Notes under the pieces: generated by a model
What the model was told of the DNA's origin: nothing
What the model saw: only the letters and a program-made list of their open reading frames with translations
Databases searched by the model: none
Position numbers and translations under genes: made by a program
Shown here: positions 59,828 through 64,000 of the stretch, one piece after another
Layout: each line of letters opens with the position of its first letter
Position numbering within the stretch: the first letter of the stretch is position 1
IMG/VR virus record: IMGVR_UViG_3300025000_000076
Location: 1-64,000 of that record
Reading direction: 5' to 3' (one strand)
Source of the DNA: a virus
Length of the DNA: 64,000 nucleotides

Positions 59828-61779
59828 AGAGTGCCACCATACCAATTATCTAATGTTATAGGTATTGCGCCTGTAGCCGAGACATAGAAGCCAGGATTGC
59901 CTGTTGCTATAGGTGACACGCTATCTGTAACGGAGTCAATTAACGTCCAATTCGTCCCGTTGTTAGTTGAATAGTATGCTGTTAACAATGAACCTGAAAT
60001 TTCCAATTTAAGAGTGATGTTTGCGTCCGGCCCACCTTCAATGTTAAGCAAGGAACCTATATAGGCACCCCCTACAATTTTTATGATGTCAAATACGTAG
60101 GTGTCGTACCAATAGCCATCGCTCTCCCTAGACTCCCAATATGTGCGTAGGGCATAATACGTTTTGCTCCCGTTATCTCTGACAGTCACCCCGTAAGCAC
60201 TGCTATCTGAAATTGCTAGCGTATCAACAGTAATGCGTGAAAATTGATTTGAGCCGAAGCTGCCTGTCCATCGCTGTATTGCATTACCGTTCGATACTAA
60301 CTTACCCCCTGTTTTTGTTGCGGTACCGGTATAGGGGTTAGCCCCCCAATTACTACCTAACGCGCCCTCTCCTGTAAAAGCATCATACAGAATAGCAGCA
60401 GCAGCAGCACTAGACGCGGCGGCTAGAGTGCCAAGCACTGTACCGTTTCTTCCACCTACTCTCACATAATAAGTTGTTCCCTGAGTAAGCATCCCATTAA
60501 GTACGTGCTGAACAGACCCCGCAGGTATACCTGTAATATGTCCTGAGACAGCCGATTGCGGCGTAGCAGGGTAAGCAACTGTTGAGACGTAACCGGATAG
60601 CCCGTCTGTCGCCTCATTGAGTCCTGAGTTGGTTGAATAGAACAGTTCGTAGCTCGTTTCTCCTGTAAGGTCTGTCCATACCGCCGTAATCTGCGCGGGG
60701 GAGTTAGAAACGGAGAAGCCCGAAGGTGCGAGGGGCGCGGATGCCGCACCAACCCCTCCGACGCTAGCCACAGATGATGTAACCGCCACTCCAGTAGCAG
60801 CCCCAATGCCAACTACAACCCCAACTCCAGTCACAGTCCCACTGCTCGATGAAGTTGTAACTCCAGTCAGGGAGGCAATGCCGGGAATAGACACAACCTC
60901 ACCTACTCCAGATATTTCAGCGACCACTGTGGATACAGTTACACTGGTCAAATCAGCGGCCCCAAGTGCTACACCGGTACCGGATATTTCAGCAACACTG
61001 GTTCCAGCACTCACATCTGTTAGTTCGCCCGTTCCTAGAATGACTACTTCACCAGAACCACTAATTTCCTCTACGGAGGTTCCGACAACGACTTCAGCCA
61101 AAGCCCCAATCCCTAAGGAGATTCCTGCGCCAAGAAGTTCTGCCACGCTCAATGTAGCCAGGACTCCGGTAACCGACCCAATTCCCTCCCCAGCAGCAAT
61201 GCCGATTCCTCCGAGATCACTCATGGACGAAGCGGTTTGCACACCGGCAAGATTCCCGGTGCCTAGTGCTATGCCTGCCCCTGAAATCTCAGCAACACTG
61301 ATTGCCCCGGAGATACCCGTGAGAGAACCAAGGCCAATTGCTACACCAACGCCGGAAATTTCAGCAGCATCTGCCGAAACAAAAATACCCGCGAGAGAGC
61401 CTAGTCCTGCTAATCCACCTACTCCAGAAATTTCAGCGACACTCGCTGCAGCAGAAACCCCGACAAAAGTGCCAAGACCCCCGACAGATGTACCCATGAT
61501 GCGAATGTGTATTGCATAGTCAGGCCAACCCGCAGTGCGTTTTTCTTCTATCAAAGCTAATGTCGGGGTATCAAAATCACCTGACTCAGCGAGGTAGCCG
61601 AGGATCTGAGTCACTTCACCGTTGGCAGCACGTTCAGAGGGAGACAAGGTGAGGGAGGAATAGCCGATCTTGTGGATGACACCACTACGCACGGAGACTA
61701 AGTAATCCCCGCTTTCAGGGCTCTCTTCAATAGGAGCCCCTTCTAAAACTGATTGTAATGAAATTGGTTGAACCGACAT
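59824..61779 (-). CDS. Tail-fibre protein with about ten Gly-rich repeats, FN3 and lectin-like domain
   Basis: ATG 61779 follows GTGAGGTGGAA. Residues about 95-335 carry about ten 22-27-residue units of the form VAEISGVG-x-A-x-GLGSLTG. Then comes a fibronectin type III domain (about 340-435; PLAPSGFSVSNSPAQITAVW) and a concanavalin-like C-terminal domain (about 465-650) ending LDNWYGGTL. Such chains build host-binding fibres. The repeats are shared with the downstream protein. Confidence 0.7.
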   Translation of the reverse strand: MSVQPISLQSVLEGAPIEESPESGDYLVSVRSGVIHKIGYSSLTLSPSERAANGEVTQILGYLAESGDFDTPTLALIEEKRTAGWPDYAIHIRIMGTSVGGLGTFVGVSAAASVAEISGVGGLAGLGSLAGIFVSADAAEISGVGVAIGLGSLTGISGAISVAEISGAGIALGTGNLAGVQTASSMSDLGGIGIAAGEGIGSVTGVLATLSVAELLGAGISLGIGALAEVVVGTSVEEISGSGEVVILGTGELTDVSAGTSVAEISGTGVALGAADLTSVTVSTVVAEISGVGEVVSIPGIASLTGVTTSSSSGTVTGVGVVVGIGAATGVAVTSSVASVGGVGAASAPLAPSGFSVSNSPAQITAVWTDLTGETSYELFYSTNSGLNEATDGLSGYVSTVAYPATPQSAVSGHITGIPAGSVQHVLNGMLTQGTTYYVRVGGRNGTVLGTLAAASSAAAAAILYDAFTGEGALGSNWGANPYTGTATKTGGKLVSNGNAIQRWTGSFGSNQFSRITVDTLAISDSSAYGVTVRDNGSKTYYALRTYWESRESDGYWYDTYVFDIIKIVGGAYIGSLLNIEGGPDANITLKLEISGSLLTAYYSTNNGTNWTLIDSVTDSVSPIATGNPGFYVSATGAIPITLDNWYGGTL

Positions 61780-61789
61780 TTCCACCTCA

Positions 61790-62017
61790 CTAAGCCATTA
61801 AAGGCGCTCCTGTAACTGCGTCGTATAGAAACGCGCCGGTTGTTGCGTCGTAGAGGTTTCCCTCAGCGGTCACGGCAGGAGGCCTAGTTTGCACCAGCGA
61901 ATGAATTTCTCTAGGCGCTCTTACACCCCAATAGATTTCCTCCGAGACCACCGACGCATGGATTAGCCCAGCTAAAATCAGCCCGAAGATGGCTCTAGCC
62001 GCGACCACGGCGATCAT
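61790..62017 (-). CDS. Small protein with signal-like start and YDA-TGA repeats (75 aa)
   Basis: The start is hydrophobic (MIAVVAARAIFGLILAGLI), and the end has two matching units, NLYDATTGAFL and YDAVTGAPLM. It overlaps the upstream stop by one base. It may be a small tail protein or adaptor. The family is not recognised. Confidence 0.5.
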   Translation of the reverse strand: MIAVVAARAIFGLILAGLIHASVVSEEIYWGVRAPREIHSLVQTRPPAVTAEGNLYDATTGAFLYDAVTGAPLMA

Positions 62018-62349
62018 TAAAGCACCTGCCCGGTCTTCACCGTGATCTGCCCAGACAAAGCCCGGTCGGTGGTGATATCGTCAGCGTCGTCAAGATCCAA
62101 ATTGTAGAGGTACTGCCTAGGCTCTAGTGAGGCTGTGGTAGCACGAGGCATGGTCCAAGCGATCTTGCCTTCTAACGCAGCCAAAACAGCGCACCCGAAA
62201 TCTGCCACGTGCAGGCCATTCTGAGTCATGAGGGAGGCTCTGGGAGTCTTGTCAGTGAGGTTGATCGGTGTGGTTTTGCTTATGTCCGTGTAGAGGACCA
62301 CCTCTCGATAGAAAGTGGCGCCCTGCTCAATTGTGTCGTTGTGGTTCAT
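62017..62349 (-). CDS. Virion-associated protein of the EQGATF type (110 aa)
   Basis: The product opens MNHNDTIEQGATFYREVVLY and continues with PINLTDKTPRASLM, a pattern found in small phage structural proteins (EQGATFxxxxxWxD, then P-x-DLTGYTAR). They are associated with tail-fibre clusters. The ribosome binding site is GGAGGAGCCAGA. Confidence 0.65.
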   Translation of the reverse strand: MNHNDTIEQGATFYREVVLYTDISKTTPINLTDKTPRASLMTQNGLHVADFGCAVLAALEGKIAWTMPRATTASLEPRQYLYNLDLDDADDITTDRALSGQITVKTGQVL

Positions 62350-62365
62350 TCTGGCTCCTCCAAGG

Positions 62366-62379
62366 ATTCACATCTGAAT
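62366..62379. promoter_or_regulatory. ATTCA-N4-TGAAT palindrome, copy 27
   Basis: Exact ATTCACATCTGAAT (plus strand) just upstream, on the minus strand, of the ribosome binding site of the gene ending its leader at 62349. Confidence 0.65.
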
Positions 62380-62381
62380 TC

Positions 62382-62537
62382 TTATTCTTGCTCCTCAACC
62401 TTCTTTTCAGCCAACTGAGCATTCGCCTGCTTCATGATCTTGTCGATCAGCCCAACGACTTCTTTGAAGGGCTTTTCTTGGAGAGAAGCTAAAATGTAGT
62501 TGATTTCATTTTCTGCGAGTTCGATCTGAAAGTTCAT
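62382..62537 (-). CDS. Small conserved phage protein (51 aa)
   Basis: The start at 62537 follows AAAAGGAAATAAA. The product MNFQIELAENEINYILASLQ, then EKPFKEVVGLIDKIMKQANA, matches a short helical phage family usually found near tail-fibre genes. Function is unknown. Confidence 0.65.
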   Translation of the reverse strand: MNFQIELAENEINYILASLQEKPFKEVVGLIDKIMKQANAQLAEKKVEEQE

Positions 62538-62548
62538 TTTATTTCCTT

Positions 62549-62824
62549 TTATTGGTTGAGGTCTCGTGCTTCTCTAGCAGCGATTGTCTTCGCGTTCAGA
62601 TGGTTGTAGACGAACATGTCATCTTCATTCTCAGGGTCGAAGGTCAGGCAGAGGTTCCCGTTGGGCTTGGCAGAAACTTTCACGCCTTCAGCATCTACGG
62701 TGATTACTTCCTCAACCGTCATTACGGAGGGCATCTGGCCGTAGGTGTTCTCAATCCTGATTGCACATGTGCGTTCCCAAGTGGTAGCGGAAACTGGCTT
62801 CTCGTTATAGTTGGGTGTGCCCAT
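62549..62824 (-). CDS. Hypothetical protein (91 aa)
   Basis: The product starts MGTPNYNEKPVSATTWERTC and is beta-rich in the middle (VMTVEEVITVDAEGVKV) with an acidic segment DPENEDDMFVYNHL. It lies in the tail-fibre cluster. No motif is recognised. Confidence 0.6.
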   Translation of the reverse strand: MGTPNYNEKPVSATTWERTCAIRIENTYGQMPSVMTVEEVITVDAEGVKVSAKPNGNLCLTFDPENEDDMFVYNHLNAKTIAAREARDLNQ

Positions 62825-62838
62825 TTTTATGGCTCCTT

Positions 62839-64000
62839 TTATGCGAGTGCTAGGGTGACAGAGCGGATAACACCATCAGACCCCCGCATCCCGAGCTGAA
62901 TATGCGTGTTGTCAACCATTACTATATGAAAATCATAGTTATCTGTAAGGGTTTGTCCTGCGGCTATGTTGCACCTAACGTTGCCCGCGAAAGTAACATT
63001 CCCATTCGCCTGTAACACCGCGCCAGAGCCATTGTCTGTAGTTGTGCCTACTAAGAGATTCCCACCATACGGTACGACAGAGAGTGTTGCATTCCACGTA
63101 CCTCCCGCCTCTGAGCACATAATCCGACCAATGCCGCCAGCGGTATCAATAGTAACTGCACTTGCTAATGGCGTTGACACAGCCGCACCACTGAATGTAC
63201 CCGCGCCTGCAACCTGTAACACCGCGCCAGAGCCGTTTTCGGTGGTGGTGTTCACAAGTACAGTACCCGTACCCTTTATGCAAAGTGGTGTATTAATATT
63301 TGTGCTAGAAGTGCGCATTCTGAACATTATTGATGCACTGGCACTGTCGTATGTTTGGTCGATGTATAGTGCTGTGTCTCCTGCTGCGGCATAGGTGAAT
63401 TTACCTTGGTATGTGGGCGTGGTCCCGGCTATAAATGAGCCGTTATTAACGTCTCCTGCGTTTATAGAACCATTCACCTGCAACTTCGCACCAGAGCCGT
63501 TGTCTGTAGGGGTGTTGATGAGGAGGTTGCCTGTGTTTGTTAATCGCATATCCTCAACTATGGTTGTCCCGCCGTTGGTGGAATGACCGAACCTCAGCAT
63601 CGGGAATGCTGCCTTACTGTGGATGATCCCGCCGTCATTGTCTGAGACGAAGACAAGCCCCTTGGCTGCGTCAGAAAATGCGTTAAGGCTGAGTTTAGGA
63701 GAGGTTGCTGCTATCGTTACACCCGCAGCACTCAAAGCCCCCACACTAAACGCCTGCGCAGCCCCAGGCCCAGCCAAAGGAGATTTCCCCGCCAACGCAT
63801 CGGTATAATCAGGAATTGCCGCGTCCAACTTCCGGATGACCTCGTGGGTCAGGTGGAACGCGAATTCGGAATCCCCTGTCTCGATTTCTGCCAATCCTAA
63901 ATTAGGCGTGAAGTCCTTAGAAATCTGGTACTGGCTTCCTGCAACAGTCGTCCCGGCGTAATTTGGGCTTATCCTAATCTGCGTGTCGGAGTCCACCGCG
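62839..64000 (-). CDS. Tail-fibre protein, 5' part outside the window
   Basis: The frame is open to the right edge, so the N-terminus is missing. The visible chain has at least three units of the form NGSGAxLQVNG with strand-rich text between them, as in phage tail-fibre proteins. A final part ends SVTLALA without a chaperone domain. ALTHEVIRKLDAAIPDY near the start of the visible part resembles a fibre attachment region. It is probably a receptor-binding or side-fibre protein. Confidence 0.7.
   Translation of the reverse strand, partial: AVDSDTQIRISPNYAGTTVAGSQYQISKDFTPNLGLAEIETGDSEFAFHLTHEVIRKLDAAIPDYTDALAGKSPLAGPGAAQAFSVGALSAAGVTIAATSPKLSLNAFSDAAKGLVFVSDNDGGIIHSKAAFPMLRFGHSTNGGTTIVEDMRLTNTGNLLINTPTDNGSGAKLQVNGSINAGDVNNGSFIAGTTPTYQGKFTYAAAGDTALYIDQTYDSASASIMFRMRTSSTNINTPLCIKGTGTVLVNTTTENGSGAVLQVAGAGTFSGAAVSTPLASAVTIDTAGGIGRIMCSEAGGTWNATLSVVPYGGNLLVGTTTDNGSGAVLQANGNVTFAGNVRCNIAAGQTLTDNYDFHIVMVDNTHIQLGMRGSDGVIRSVTLALA

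Noticed and set aside
1-64000. CRISPR array
   Set aside because: The palindromes are dispersed between genes at irregular distances; there is no regular repeat-spacer structure.

Overview
The window is a piece of a tailed double-stranded DNA phage (Caudoviricetes) genome. Genes are tightly packed, often with 4-bp or larger overlaps, and most have strong AAGGAGG-type ribosome binding sites. There are no ribosomal, tRNA or housekeeping genes. Several small lipoproteins, signal peptides and a cell-wall lysis set suggest a Gram-negative host. The oxygen-sensitive class III ribonucleotide reductase (NrdD/NrdG) suggests that the host grows without oxygen at least part of the time. I cannot name the phage or its host from the sequence alone.

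Layout. Positions 1-8250 (+) hold small early or accessory genes: many zinc-ribbon, DUF551-like and acidic proteins, ending in a serine recombinase. Positions 8250-11800 (+) hold an AT-rich gap, a regulated promoter, a ribbon-helix-helix protein, a membrane-anchored transglycosylase, ThyX and two tandem MarR-like winged-helix regulators. Positions 11859-16940 (+) hold an intein-containing RtcB RNA ligase and assorted membrane or secreted proteins. Positions 16944-37089 (+) are the replication core: SF2 helicase, DnaB-like helicase, a degenerate DnaC-like protein, a second RNA ligase, primase, phage Dam methylase, family A DNA polymerase, ATP-dependent DNA ligase, 5'-3' exonuclease and a Dda/RecD-like helicase. 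Positions 37284-55524 (+) carry a strongly promoted conserved gene pair, a candidate SSB, SbcD/SbcC-like recombination proteins, a ligase-like protein that appears to have lost its catalytic lysine, a RusA-like resolvase, dUTPase and NrdD/NrdG. After a bidirectional terminator at about 55.55 kb the coding strand switches. Positions 55599-64000 (-) carry lysis genes (holin candidate, lipase, lipoproteins, peptidase endolysin) and tail-fibre or receptor-binding genes that run off the right end.

The most striking signal is not a gene. A 14-bp palindrome, ATTCA-N4-TGAAT, occurs about 22 times exactly plus several one-mismatch copies. With ten fixed positions, chance predicts about 0.06 copies in 64 kb. 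Nearly all copies lie in short gaps just before a ribosome binding site, or inside and beside sigma70-type promoters (TTGACA-17-TAnnnT). A related second set, GTGA-N4-TCAC, takes the same place in the first 4.7 kb. This looks like a genome-wide operator (stoperator-like) network, or a set of boundary cassettes. Candidate binding proteins in the window are the ribbon-helix-helix protein and the two MarR-like proteins, whose genes are surrounded by the sites. Other notable items are a pair of 95-bp intergenic elements with leftward promoters (candidate small RNAs), a 316-bp structured non-coding segment near 41.8 kb, and a perfect 30-bp palindrome inside a gene near the recombinase.
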